64,000 nt of DNA. Origin: Kribbella caucasensis (GTDB lineage: Bacteria > Actinomycetota > Actinomycetes > Propionibacteriales > Kribbellaceae). The notes under the pieces were generated by a model. The model was given only the letters and a program-made list of their open reading frames with translations. It was not told the DNA's origin and made no database searches. The DNA lies in assembly GCF_004361855.1 (NCBI RefSeq), contig NZ_SNWQ01000011.1, positions 186,001 through 250,000 on the forward strand. The letters run 5' to 3'. Every line of letters begins with the position of its first letter. The first letter of the stretch is position 1. A program made the translations under genes and the position numbers. Of this stretch, positions 32,497 to 40,602 are shown piece by piece.

Positions 32497-33375
32497 TCAG
32501 TCGTCGAAGTCCTTGAGGATGCGGTGGATGTGGTCGGGCGTCTTGTTCGGCGGGGGAGCGGCGACGCAGAGCGCCTCCATGGTCGCCGTGTACTGATCGA
32601 GGTCGTCGAGCTTGTCCAGGTAGAGCGCACTGGTCAGGTGCTCGATGTAGACGATGTCCGGCAGGTCCTGCTCGGGGAACCGGAGGATGCTGTACGCGCC
32701 ACCGGTCGCCGCGTGACCGCCGGACTCGAACGGCATCACCTGGAGCGTGACGTTGCCCATCTCGGTCGCCTCGAGCAGGTGCTCCAGCTGCATCCGCATC
32801 GCCTTCCGGCCGCCGATCGGCCGTCTCAGCACGGACTCGTCGACGACCGCCCACAGCCGCACCGGGTTGAGCGGCCGGGTGAGCACCTCCTGCCGGCTGA
32901 CCCGCAGCGCGACGCGGCGCTCGACCTCCTCGGCGGGGATCAGGCCGCGACCGAGCTGGACGACGGCTCGCACGTACTCGGGGGTCTGTAGCAGGCCGGG
33001 GATGAACTGCAGCTCATAGGTACGGATCAGCTGGGCGGCCGCCTCCAGCCCGAGGTAGGAGTGGAACCAGCTCGGCAGCACGTCGCCGAAGCGGTGCCAC
33101 CAACCCGGGTTGTTCGCCTCCTTGGCGAGCGCCAGCAGCCGGTCGTGCTCCTCGGCGTCGTCCATCCCGTACAACTTGAGCAGGTCGGCGACATCGCGTT
33201 CCTTGAAGCCGACGCGGCCCAGCTCCATCCGGCTGACCTTCGACTCCGACGAGCGGATCTCCCATCCCGCGTCGGACCGGCTGATCCCAGCCGCCTCCCG
33301 CATCCGCCGCAAGTGCGCTCCGAGGATGATGCGAAGCGCGGTCGGCCCGCTTTGCGCGCCCGACTCCGTCACCAC
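32497..33375 (-). CDS. XRE-family HTH regulator with DUF5753 domain
   Basis: Protein of 292 residues. The helix-turn-helix is ILGAHLRRMREAAGISRSDAGWEIRSSESKVSRMELGR. Residues about 100-285 are the DUF5753 domain (FHSYLGLEAAAQLIRTYELQFIPGLLQTPEYVRAV; YIEHLTSALYLD). In actinomycetes these proteins are encoded with small DUF397 partners, often in developmental or antibiotic control, in a manner likened to a toxin-antitoxin pair. A DUF397 gene lies about 1.2 kb to the right, separated by two small genes. GGAGGTGA precedes the GTG start. Confidence 0.93.
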   Translation of the reverse strand: MVTESGAQSGPTALRIILGAHLRRMREAAGISRSDAGWEIRSSESKVSRMELGRVGFKERDVADLLKLYGMDDAEEHDRLLALAKEANNPGWWHRFGDVLPSWFHSYLGLEAAAQLIRTYELQFIPGLLQTPEYVRAVVQLGRGLIPAEEVERRVALRVSRQEVLTRPLNPVRLWAVVDESVLRRPIGGRKAMRMQLEHLLEATEMGNVTLQVMPFESGGHAATGGAYSILRFPEQDLPDIVYIEHLTSALYLDKLDDLDQYTATMEALCVAAPPPNKTPDHIHRILKDFDD

Positions 33376-33429
33376 TCACCTCCGACGCCCCAGCTCGACC
33401 GAATACGGCATGGTGCACACCCCGACAAA

Positions 33430-33561
33430 TCATCGCACGCTCAACTGCCGATCTGCCGAACTTCTTACATACACCATCACCGAGCTTTCCGGGCCCGTCG
33501 CCGCCCGTTCCACCCCGTACTCCGTCCGCGGTGCCGTCGGGCACTCTTCCGTGGGGCTCAT
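33430..33561 (-). CDS. Possible 43-residue small protein
   Basis: The ATG at 33561 follows GAGGGAC, a reasonable ribosome-binding site, and opens a 43-codon frame (MSPTEECPTAPRTEYGVERA and on). The first 29 codons have high G+C at third positions, the last 14 do not. No recognisable domain. It lies upstream of, and in line with, the XRE gene. It could be a real small gene or chance. Confidence 0.25.
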   Translation of the reverse strand: MSPTEECPTAPRTEYGVERAATGPESSVMVYVRSSADRQLSVR

Positions 33562-33747
33562 GTCCCTCGCAAACCGCTGTCGGCTACACAGAGTGAGTCG
33601 TGTTGGCGGCACACGACGATCGCTCGGCGAGTTTGTCAGGACAAATCAGGCGTTTGAAACCGGCCGGATCGGACCGTTTCGGGACCGCCGAGGGCCGATT
33701 TGAGGCGGGGAAGCCGCCGCGGGAGGTCACAACTCAAAAACGTGCGG

Positions 33748-33777
33748 ATGCACGTGCATCGGGCGCTTGCATTCGCA
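33748..33777. promoter_or_regulatory. TGCA-rich composite site, copy 1
   Basis: The perfect palindrome ATGCACGTGCAT (33748-33759) is followed after 6 nt by CTTGCATTCGCA (33766-33777). A second copy of the same composite stands before the DUF397 gene. It lies between the XRE gene and the small two-gene operon at 33920. The rest of the roughly 545-bp gap from 33376 to 33919 shows only the doubtful 43-codon ORF. Confidence 0.5.
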
Positions 33778-33919
33778 GCGTGCCGACGCCATGATTGCTC
33801 CATGCACACATGGTGAGCTGAATCTCGCAAAACGTGACATCGCATGATTCGGCAGGCCGGTTCTACAGGCCCCGTCGGCAGCTCCGCTGCCGGCATTACT
33901 GGTTGGGGAACCCGAGTCG

Positions 33920-34123
33920 ATGAGCAACCACGACACAGAGCCCACTGAGGACCGTGCCGAGCGTGCCGAGCGTGCCGACGGCCGTGCCCCTGGCGAGTTG
34001 ACCGAGCGGGAGATCCAGGAACTGGTCGCGCGCTGCCCCGAAGAGCAGCGCTGGGCTTTCGAGGGCTGGCTGCGCGGTGTGCGGCAGCTCGACGGCGATC
34101 CGATCGTGAGCCTGGCGCCATGA
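33920..34123 (+). CDS. Small acidic protein of unknown function
   Basis: Protein of 67 residues, highly charged at the start (two AERAE/RAER-type steps), then a helical C-terminal half ELTEREIQELVARCPEEQRWAFEGWLRGVRQLDGD. No family recognised. GGGGAA lies before the ATG. The next small gene begins in an ATGA overlap with its stop, so the two products are probably made in fixed ratio and may act together. Confidence 0.6.
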   Translation: MSNHDTEPTEDRAERAERADGRAPGELTEREIQELVARCPEEQRWAFEGWLRGVRQLDGDPIVSLAP

Positions 34124-34341
34124 CCACTGATCGAGGAGGAGGCCGGAAGATGGTGCGGATCTGGTTGGGCGACCACCTGATCGCGGAGTACGTCGCGGAG
34201 CCCGACCGGGCGTCGAAGTACCAGCGCGTGATGACGCCCAAGTTCACCGGTCTGCGCATCACCGTGGACAACGCGGCCGGCCCCGGCAGTGCCTCCGAAC
34301 TCCCGCGCAGCGAACAACTCTGGCCGCTCACCGTTCAGTAG
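34120..34341 (+). CDS. Small protein of unknown function, coupled to the preceding gene
   Basis: Protein of 73 residues with a short beta-rich centre, KMVRIWLGDHLIAEYVAE, and the segment RVMTPKFTGLRITVDN. No family recognised. A second possible start is the ATG at 34150 (MVRIWL), which has GAGGAGG 11 nt upstream. The ATGA overlap with the previous stop favours coupling. It is followed by a cluster of terminator hairpins. Confidence 0.6.
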   Translation: MTTDRGGGRKMVRIWLGDHLIAEYVAEPDRASKYQRVMTPKFTGLRITVDNAAGPGSASELPRSEQLWPLTVQ

Positions 34342-34400
34342 TTCGCCTCTGATCGACCGTCCGCCGGGCCAGTGATCGGGTCCGGTCGACGGTGGTAACA

Positions 34401-34455
34401 CGCTCCCTTTCCCCAAGGGAGCGGGCAGCAGAGCCGTCCTCCTCCTCAAGGACGG
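34401..34455. terminator. Two small hairpins, first part of a four-hairpin cluster
   Basis: CGCTCCCTT (34401-34409) pairs with AAGGGAGCG (34415-34423) over a 5-nt loop. CCGTCC (34434-34439) pairs with GGACGG (34450-34455) over the loop TCCTCCTCAA, the same loop text as in the next hairpin, which suggests local duplication. Confidence 0.6.
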
Positions 34456-34456
34456 T

Positions 34457-34501
34457 ATGACGAAAGGCCGTCCTCCTCCTCAAGGGACGGCCTTTCGTCA
34501 T
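34457..34501. terminator. Strong hairpin terminator
   Basis: A perfect 17-bp stem is made by ATGACGAAAGGCCGTCC (34457-34473) and 34485-34501, closed by an 11-nt loop TCCTCCTCAAG. A stem this long works in both orientations and would separate the rightward small operon from the leftward DUF397 gene. Confidence 0.8.
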
Positions 34502-34533
34502 TCCTGCCGCATTTCGCCTGCGTCCGGACAAGA

Positions 34534-34571
34534 AGAGACCCCCGCACCGCTCGCCCGGTGTGGGGGTCTCT
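34534..34571 (-). terminator. Terminator of the DUF397 gene
   Basis: A 16-bp stem, AGAGACCCCCGCACCG (34534-34549) with 34556-34571, has one G-U and a 6-nt loop. It begins 15 nt after the DUF397 stop codon. Confidence 0.8.
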
Positions 34572-34586
34572 GTCTCTTGGTTCTGG

Positions 34587-34820
34587 TTAAACGAGGTCGT
34601 CGAACTCGCCGTCTTGGACGCCGCCGAGGAACGCCTCGATTTCGGCCTTCGTGAACACCAGGGCCGGTCCGTCGGTGTGACGCGAGTTCCGCATCGCCAC
34701 GCCGCCGCCCGGCAGCTTCGCGACCTCTACGCAGTTGCCGTTGGGGCCACTCCGCTGACTCTTCCGCCAGGTCAGCTCGCTCATCGCGTCGCCGGGCATG
34801 CCGTTGTAGACAGCAGTCAT
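34587..34820 (-). CDS. DUF397 domain protein
   Basis: Protein of 77 residues consisting of the DUF397 module: ELTWRKSQRSGPNGNCVEVAKLPGGGVAMRNSRHTDGPALVFTKAEIEAFLGGVQDGEFD. DUF397 proteins are usual partners of XRE-DUF5753 regulators such as the one at 32497-33375 and are thought to modulate them. The ATG at 34820 has GGAAGGTG 7 nt upstream; an internal ATG (MSELTW) gives the minimal domain. The TGCA-rich composite site begins 30 nt upstream of the start. Confidence 0.9.
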   Translation of the reverse strand: MTAVYNGMPGDAMSELTWRKSQRSGPNGNCVEVAKLPGGGVAMRNSRHTDGPALVFTKAEIEAFLGGVQDGEFDDLV

Positions 34821-34849
34821 CAGCTGCACCTTCCGTACGTCTTTGGCAT

Positions 34850-34878
34850 ATGCACGTGCATTTGGGCTTGCATTTGCA
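34850..34878. promoter_or_regulatory. TGCA-rich composite site, copy 2 (DUF397 promoter region)
   Basis: The same palindrome ATGCACGTGCAT as copy 1 (34850-34861) is followed after 5 nt by CTTGCATTTGCA (34867-34878). It sits 30-58 nt upstream of the DUF397 ATG, where an operator or activator site is expected. The XRE-DUF5753 protein is the obvious candidate binder. Confidence 0.55.
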
Positions 34879-35224
34879 TCGTACACGTTGGAGGGCCCTG
34901 TGTCCGGTACAACACGTTCTGTAGTGAAACACTCGTTGGAGCACGCTTGCCGGTCGCGGAAGGTGACCGATTTCGGCGCTGGGGAGCGACAAGGCCCGGA
35001 CGACGCGCCGAAGCTCGCGGATCGTGGTTGATCCGGGTCGCTAGGGGGAATGAGTCCGGGCGGACCATCCGCCGTACTGGACTGGTGCAGGTCGCCAAAG
35101 CGGGTGGTGGGCCTCAGTGGCTGAAGCCCTTGTTTTATTGAGAAATCAGGCTTTTCGGACTTGCTCGTCGAAACACTCCGGACAGGGGTGAACCAGGCGA
35201 CGACTGGTATGGAAATGCACTAGG
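34879..35224. other. Intergenic region without a supported gene
   Basis: About 345 bp between the DUF397 control region and the methyltransferase. The T-rich stretch around 35127-35150 (CTTGTTTTATTGAG) is the most promoter-like part. No convincing ORF or stable hairpin was found. Confidence 0.5.
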
Positions 35225-36091
35225 GTGACGCAGAAGAATCCCTCCGACACAAAGGCTGCGCCGATGGCGACTCCTGACGGCCCGGATGAAGCTCCGGCGT
35301 TCGACACTTCCCAACCGACCATCGCCCGCGTCTATGACGCGTTGCTCGGCGGCAAGGACAACTTCGCCGCCGACCGCGAGGGTGCGGCGACCTACCTGAA
35401 GTACGTTCCGGACGCCGGTCGCTGCGCGATCGAGAACCGGGAGGCTCTGGTCAAGGGCGTGCAGTATCTGGTGCGCCAGGCGGGTATCGATCAGTTCCTC
35501 GACATCGGCAGTGGTCTGCCGACGCAGAAGAACACCCACCAGGCGGCCCAGGAGATCAACCCCGAGGCGAAGGTCGCGTACGTCGACAACGACCCGATCG
35601 TGCTCGCGCACGGCCGTGCGTTGCTGGCGACGAACAACAGCACCATCGTCGTCACCGCGGACCTGCGCGAGCCGCAGGCCATCCTCGCGAACAAGGAGAT
35701 CCAGGATCACCTGGACTTCGAGCGGCCGATCGCACTGATGGTCGTCGGGCTGCACATGCACTTCCACGACGACGAGAAGCCGGACGAGTGGGTCCGCACG
35801 ATCATGAACGCGCTCGTGCCGGGCAGCTACCTGTTCATCACCGACTTCGTCGACACCGGCGAGCCGCTGCAGAAGGGGATGGAGAAGGCCGGCCTGGAGA
35901 GCCTGGGCAACGGCTGGATCCGGACCCCGGAGCGGATCGAGCAGCACTTCCTCGGTATGCCGATCGTCCCGCCCGGCGTGGACTTCCTGGCCCGCTGGTT
36001 CCCGGAGGACCCCGAGGGCGACGTGCCGGCGGCGGAGGAGCTCGAGCCCTACCAGCGCATCCTGATGGCCGGGATCGCGAAGAAGGGCTGA
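35225..36091 (+). CDS. SAM-dependent methyltransferase, DUF574/Methyltransf_19 family
   Basis: Protein of 288 residues. The family N-terminus TSQPTIARVYDALLGGKDNFAADREGA is followed by the SAM-binding motif FLDIGSGLPT, VAYVDNDPIVLAHGRALL, and late motifs FITDFVDTG and GNGWIRTPERIEQHFLG. The substrate of this actinomycete-specific family, common near XRE/DUF397 loci, is not known. The start is GTG at 35225, with ATG at 35264 as an alternative. It stands alone and ends in a textbook terminator. Confidence 0.93.
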   Translation: MTQKNPSDTKAAPMATPDGPDEAPAFDTSQPTIARVYDALLGGKDNFAADREGAATYLKYVPDAGRCAIENREALVKGVQYLVRQAGIDQFLDIGSGLPTQKNTHQAAQEINPEAKVAYVDNDPIVLAHGRALLATNNSTIVVTADLREPQAILANKEIQDHLDFERPIALMVVGLHMHFHDDEKPDEWVRTIMNALVPGSYLFITDFVDTGEPLQKGMEKAGLESLGNGWIRTPERIEQHFLGMPIVPPGVDFLARWFPEDPEGDVPAAEELEPYQRILMAGIAKKG

Positions 36092-36110
36092 GCCTCCCCT
36101 CTGTCCAGAA

Positions 36111-36139
36111 GGCGCGCGTCCTGGTGACGCGCGCCTTTT
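36111..36139 (+). terminator. Intrinsic terminator of the methyltransferase gene
   Basis: GGCGCGCGTC (36111-36120) and GACGCGCGCC (36126-36135) form a perfect 10-bp stem with a 5-nt loop, followed by TTTT. Confidence 0.9.
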
Positions 36140-36177
36140 GCGTGCCTGGGACCGGTGCGGGTGCCGACGCGGTTGTG

Positions 36178-36902
36178 TCAGCCGAGGGGTTTGGTGGCGG
36201 GGCCGTCGAGTACGTCGCCTGCCGGGGTGAATCGGGAGCCGTGGCAGTTGCAGTCCCACGTGGTGTCGGCGGGGTTCCAGTGCAAGGGACAGCCGAGGTG
36301 GGTGCAGACAGGTTTGACGGTGTGCAGCTCGCCGGTGGAATCGCGGTAAGCGCCGACCGTATGCCCGTCCACCTCGATCAGGCCGCCTTGACCGACCTCC
36401 AGATGGTCGAGGCCGCCACGGAACGGCTGGACCAGCCGGCCGGCGTACTCCTTGGCGACCTTCAGGTTGTCGGCGATCAGCTTGCCGACGGAGTGCGTGT
36501 CGCCGATCCGGCCGGCGTCGTACAGCGAGATCGCCGGATTCGGCCGGTCGAGGATCAGATCGCGGAGGACACCGGCGGCCGCGGTTCCGTTGCTCAAGCC
36601 CCATTTGCGCATGCCGGTGGCGACCAGGATGGAGTGGCTGCCCGGCGACCGGCCGACGTACGGGATCAGGTCCGGGGTGCTGTAGTCCTCGGCCGACCAG
36701 CGGTACTCGGGTTGTGGCGAGAAGTTCCATACCGAGCCGGCCCAGTCGACCAGGCCCTGGTATGCCGCCGCGGTGTTCGTGTCGTCGCCGGTCTCGTGGT
36801 CGCCGCCGACGACGATCAGGCCGGTAGCTGCTCGTCGGCGCGCAGTACGTCGTACTCCGGAAACGAGGCGGTCGCCAACCACACGGATCGCTGCTCAACC
36901 AT
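36178..36902 (-). pseudogene. Rieske/FAD-dependent oxidoreductase, internally deleted and frameshifted
   Basis: The first 28 codons (ATG at 36902, MVEQRSVWLATASFPEYDVL and on) match the N-terminus of FAD-dependent oxidoreductases with a Rieske tail, then hit a stop. The sequence resumes in another frame at TGLIVVGGDHETG, far into the FAD domain, and runs to the end: WSAEDYSTPDLIPYVGRSPGSHS, then a complete Rieske [2Fe-2S] domain with CTHLGC and CNCHGSRF. The Rossmann fold and most of the catalytic domain, about 250-280 residues, are missing. The junction falls in the repeated text GTCGTCGGCGG, which could have served as microhomology. Not functional as an oxidoreductase. Confidence 0.85.
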
Positions 36903-36984
36903 GCGTCCCCGGTACCCGACTGGACGGCTCGAAACCGTGGGACTCGGAGCGTCCCGGGGCCTGTTGGTGTGATCGACTGACCCA

Positions 36985-38211
36985 ATGCAGGAACTGCGCA
37001 GGCGGCTCGGGGTCTGGGATGCAGTCGTGGTGGGGCTTGGCGCGATGGTCGGGGCGGGGGTGTTCGCCGTGTTCGCGCCGGCGGCGGAGATCGCCGGGTC
37101 GGGCCTGCTGGTCGGGCTCGCGATCGCGGCGGTGGTCGCCTACTGCAACGCGACCTCGTCGGCGCGCCTGGCCGCGGTCTACCCGGAGTCCGGCGGGACC
37201 TATGTCTACGGACGCGAGCGGCTCGGGCCGTTCTGGGGATACCTGGCCGGTTGGGCGTTCGTGGTCGGCAAGACCGCGTCGTGTGCGGCGATGGCGCTCA
37301 CGGTCGGGGCGTATCTCTGGCCCGACCACAAGAACGTGGTGGCGGTCGCAGCTGTCGTCGCGCTGACCACGCTGAACTACTTCGGTGTACAGAAGGCCGC
37401 GTGGTTGACCCGGATCATCGTCGCGGTCGTACTGGTTCTGCTGGCTGTGGTCGTGATCGTTTCGCTGACCGCCGACGATGCGCGGTACGGGCGGTTGGAA
37501 CTTGGTCGTGAAGGGGCCGGCGGGATTCTGCAGGCGGCCGCGTTGATGTTCTTCGCGTTCGCCGGGTACGCGCGGATCGCGACGCTCGGCGAGGAGGTCC
37601 GCGATCCCAGCCGGACGATTCCGCGGGCCGTCCCGCTGGCGCTGGGGATCAGCCTGATCACGTACGCCGCGGTGGCTGTCGCGCTGCTGGTGATCCTCGG
37701 AGCGGAGCGGCTCGGTGATTCGCCGGATCCGCTGGCCGAGGCCGTTCGCGTCGCGGGGCTGGCGTGGCTGGTGCCGGTCGTGCGAGTGGGTGCGGCGATC
37801 GCGGCGCTGGGGTCGTTGCTCGCGCTGATCCTGGGGGTGTCCCGGACGACGCTGGCGATGGCGCGCGATCGTCATCTGCCGAGCGGACTCGCCGCGGTAC
37901 ACCCGAAGTACCACGTCCCGCATCGCGCGGAGCTCGCCGTCGGTGCGGTGGTCGCGATTGTTGCGGCGACGACCGATCTCCGCGGCGCCATCGGGTTCTC
38001 GTCGTTCGGGGTGCTGCTGTACTACGCCATCGCCAACGCGTCGGCCTGGACCCTCCAGCGAAGCGAAGGGCGACCACCTCGCGCCGTACCGGTTCTTGGT
38101 CTCGTCGGCTGTCTCGGTCTTGCCTTCGCGCTGCCGTGGCCGTCGATCGTCGTCGGCCTCGGAGTGCTGTCGCTCGGCGCAGTCGCCTATCGACTCAGAT
38201 CGACGAGGTGA
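36985..38211 (+). CDS. APC-superfamily amino acid permease
   Basis: Membrane transporter of 408 residues with about 11-12 helices. The N-terminal signature VVVGLGAMVGAGVFAVFAPAAEIAGSG is the APC substrate-binding unwound helix 1; ESGGTYVYGRERLGPFWGYLAGW is the conserved helix 2-3 region; FFAFAGYARIATLGEEVRDPSRTIPRAV is helix 6 and its loop. It is short for the family (usually 450-500) because the C-terminal loops are compact. Monocistronic and divergent from the Rieske pseudogene (82 bp). The substrate is probably an amino acid or amine. Confidence 0.93.
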   Translation: MQELRRRLGVWDAVVVGLGAMVGAGVFAVFAPAAEIAGSGLLVGLAIAAVVAYCNATSSARLAAVYPESGGTYVYGRERLGPFWGYLAGWAFVVGKTASCAAMALTVGAYLWPDHKNVVAVAAVVALTTLNYFGVQKAAWLTRIIVAVVLVLLAVVVIVSLTADDARYGRLELGREGAGGILQAAALMFFAFAGYARIATLGEEVRDPSRTIPRAVPLALGISLITYAAVAVALLVILGAERLGDSPDPLAEAVRVAGLAWLVPVVRVGAAIAALGSLLALILGVSRTTLAMARDRHLPSGLAAVHPKYHVPHRAELAVGAVVAIVAATTDLRGAIGFSSFGVLLYYAIANASAWTLQRSEGRPPRAVPVLGLVGCLGLAFALPWPSIVVGLGVLSLGAVAYRLRSTR

Positions 38212-38568
38212 TCAGTTCGCCGGGGTGCCCTGGTGGTAGTAGAGCTGCCAGTGGCCGTTGAGGCGTCGCCATAGGGAGCTGCGGCGTACTGGGGCCCCGC
38301 CGGTACGACGGCTGACGTATCGGATCAGGATCAGGTCGTCGGCGAGTTTGACGCCTTCGACCTCGGTCGCCTCGATCGGTTCGGAGTCGGTGATCTCGCC
38401 GGACCGCAGCGCGGCCACCATCGCTGGGCGGTCCCATCGCTTGCCCGACGCACCGACCTCGACGAACTCCGGGTGCAACAGGGCCTCGACCTGCTCGGCG
38501 TTGCCGCGCACGTCCGGCAGCAGCAGCTGAAGCTCCGAGTGCACGGCCTGCTGAACGTCCTCATCCAC
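38212..38568 (-). CDS. DUF4440/NTF2-like protein
   Basis: Protein of 118 residues forming a single NTF2-like alpha+beta cone: VHSELQLLLPDVRGNAEQVEALLHPEFVEVGASGKRWDR, then ILIRYVSRRTGGAPVRRSSLWRRLNGHWQLYYHQGTP. It is a typical stand-alone DUF4440 protein of unknown function, possibly a small enzyme or ligand binder. Its stop abuts the stop of the APC permease with no gap. Confidence 0.88.
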   Translation of the reverse strand: MDEDVQQAVHSELQLLLPDVRGNAEQVEALLHPEFVEVGASGKRWDRPAMVAALRSGEITDSEPIEATEVEGVKLADDLILIRYVSRRTGGAPVRRSSLWRRLNGHWQLYYHQGTPAN

Positions 38569-38649
38569 CCGATCGAGCCTATCGAACGGCGACTCGCGTG
38601 GGGCTGGTTGTTACGGAGGGTGCCGGGGAACGGCAGAATGAGGGTAGAG

Positions 38650-39441
38650 ATGTTGATGACGGGGAAGGACGCCTTGCCGCAGCGGATGTATCGGACGTTG
38701 CCGGCGGATGTGGCCGCAGTCGTGCGGGCTTATCCGCCGATGCTGGTTGCCTTCGGTGCGGCGCTCGCCGGGACGGCGCTGGTGTTCGACATTTTCTACC
38801 TGGTCGCGAGTCCGGGGCTGCTGCTCGCCGCCGTGTACTCCGTCCCCGTGCTGGCCGGGCTGATCGCCGGGCTCGTCGCGGCGGCTGACGACACCGGCCT
38901 GGGGGGCCGCGTGCTGACGTGGACCATCGCCGCGGTCGTTGCGCTGGGCATCACGAACATCGTCGTGGTGGCGATGATCTCGGCGATGCGCCGGACCGAT
39001 CCGTCGAACTGGGGCGCCGGTGGTCAGTCGGTGTTGCTGGCCGCCTGCACGATTCCCGTGGTCGCGGTGACCATCGTTGTCGTCCGCAACCTGATCGGTG
39101 CTCTGGGCATCGAGCTCCGCACCAAGTGGCCGCACCGGAAGCCGCAGCCACCGCCGATCGCACTGCGGGCGGTCGCGGTCGGGAAGCCGGTCGCCAGCAA
39201 GGAGGCCGCGGCTCGGGCCAAGCCGGTGCGGGTGGTCGAGGAGCCCGAGGAGCAGTTCGAGCCGGTGGCCACTTTCGTCCCAACGCCGCCTCGTGTGGTT
39301 GATCTCGAGGAACCACGTGAGGTCGAGTCGACCAGCGGAGGGACCGGCCACGCCGACCGCCGATTGGGCCGAGCCAGCCGAGCGCCCGTCGTACCGCCAT
39401 CCCGTCGTACTCACCGTCCAGGCAAACGCCCCGGCCGATAG
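38650..39441 (+). CDS. Four-helix membrane protein with disordered basic/Pro-rich tail
   Basis: Protein of 263 residues (267 from the ATG at 38638). AGGG lies 5 nt before the ATG at 38650. Four helices lie at about 25-45, 60-80, 85-110 and 130-155, followed by a charged cytoplasmic tail rich in Arg, Pro and Glu (RKPQPPPIALRAV; EEPEEQFEPVATFVPTPP). No family recognised. It ends 9 nt before the flavoprotein gene, so the two are probably co-transcribed. Confidence 0.75.
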   Translation: MLMTGKDALPQRMYRTLPADVAAVVRAYPPMLVAFGAALAGTALVFDIFYLVASPGLLLAAVYSVPVLAGLIAGLVAAADDTGLGGRVLTWTIAAVVALGITNIVVVAMISAMRRTDPSNWGAGGQSVLLAACTIPVVAVTIVVVRNLIGALGIELRTKWPHRKPQPPPIALRAVAVGKPVASKEAAARAKPVRVVEEPEEQFEPVATFVPTPPRVVDLEEPREVESTSGGTGHADRRLGRASRAPVVPPSRRTHRPGKRPGR

Positions 39442-39450
39442 GTCAGTGCC

Positions 39451-40578
39451 GTGAAACCTGTGTGGGAGGTCGGGGTCGTGGGGGCGGGACCGGCTGGGGC
39501 CTGCGTTGCGTTGGGGGCGTTGGCGGTGGAGCCGTCGTTGTCGGTGGTGCTGCTCGATCGTGAGGACTTTCCGAGGGACAAGGCGTGCGGTGACGGGATC
39601 GCGCCGCACGTACTCGATCTGCTGGCGGACGTCGGCATCACCGGGATCCTCGACGACTGGACGCCCGTCCGCCGGCTCTCCCTCGAACGCGGTGACCAAC
39701 TGGTGGATCGCGAGATGCAACGAGCGACGTGGGTCGTACCGCGGACCGTCTTCGATCAGCGGCTCGTCGATGCGGCCGTATCCGCCGGCGCCCAACTGGT
39801 CCGGCATCGCGTCCGCGAGTTGACCGTCCAGCCGGATTCGGTGCTGCTGGACGAATCGGTCGCGGCGAAGGTCGTGGTCGGCGCCGATGGCGCGAATTCC
39901 GTCGTACGGCGTGCTGTCGGTGGCCGGCCGAGTCCGGCGGCGCTGGCGTTGCGGGGATATGCACCGACTCCGCAGGGCCGGGATGCGCGGCAGGTGATCG
40001 TGTACGGCGAGGGCCGGCAGCCGTCGTACGCGTGGTCCTTCGACCGGGGCGACGGGTTGTCGAACGTGGGGTACGGCGAGGCGCTGCATCCGAAGCGCCC
40101 GCATCCGACCCGGGCGGACCTGCTGGCCAAACTCGAGCGGTTGCTGCCGGGGTCGACGGTCGGCGGGGACTCGTGGCGGGCGCACCATCTGCCGCTGTCC
40201 GGTTGGTTCTGGCGGCCGCGATCGGGGCGGGTCCTGCTTGCGGGGGATGCGGCCGGCCTGATCAATCCGATGACGGGCGAGGGGATCTACTACGCGGTCG
40301 CGACCGGCCTGCTCGCCGGGCGTGCTGCCGTCGCGGCGCTCCGCTCGGGGGATGGGGCCGGCGCGGGCGCGGCGTACCGGCGAGCTGTGCGGCTGCTCGG
40401 TCGGCACTTCAGGCATGCGACACTCGCGGGCCGGCTCTCTGGATCGGAACGCGTGCTCAGTGCGGGTATCCGGGCGGCCGCGGCCGACCAGGCAGTCTTC
40501 GACGACCTCGTCACCCTCGGCCTCGCCGACGGCCACATCACCTCGACCGTCCTGCGTTCACTCTTCCGGCGGTCGTAG
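39451..40578 (+). CDS. Geranylgeranyl reductase-family FAD-dependent oxidoreductase
   Basis: Flavoprotein of 375 residues. The N-terminal dinucleotide fold is VGVVGAGPAGACVALGAL; DREDFPRDKACGDGIAP is the family signature; the mid motif is VVVGADGANSVVRRAVG; GRVLLAGDAAGLINPMTGEGIYYAVATG binds the FAD ribityl chain. TIGR02032-type enzymes reduce geranylgeranyl chains of isoprenoid lipids, quinones or chlorophyll; others act as halogenase- or hydroxylase-like enzymes. The GTG start directly follows the four-helix protein, and the SAH-hydrolase-like gene begins 24 nt downstream. Confidence 0.9.
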   Translation: MKPVWEVGVVGAGPAGACVALGALAVEPSLSVVLLDREDFPRDKACGDGIAPHVLDLLADVGITGILDDWTPVRRLSLERGDQLVDREMQRATWVVPRTVFDQRLVDAAVSAGAQLVRHRVRELTVQPDSVLLDESVAAKVVVGADGANSVVRRAVGGRPSPAALALRGYAPTPQGRDARQVIVYGEGRQPSYAWSFDRGDGLSNVGYGEALHPKRPHPTRADLLAKLERLLPGSTVGGDSWRAHHLPLSGWFWRPRSGRVLLAGDAAGLINPMTGEGIYYAVATGLLAGRAAVAALRSGDGAGAGAAYRRAVRLLGRHFRHATLAGRLSGSERVLSAGIRAAAADQAVFDDLVTLGLADGHITSTVLRSLFRRS

Positions 40579-40602
40579 ACACTGTTGTGGCATCGTGGCT
40601 GG

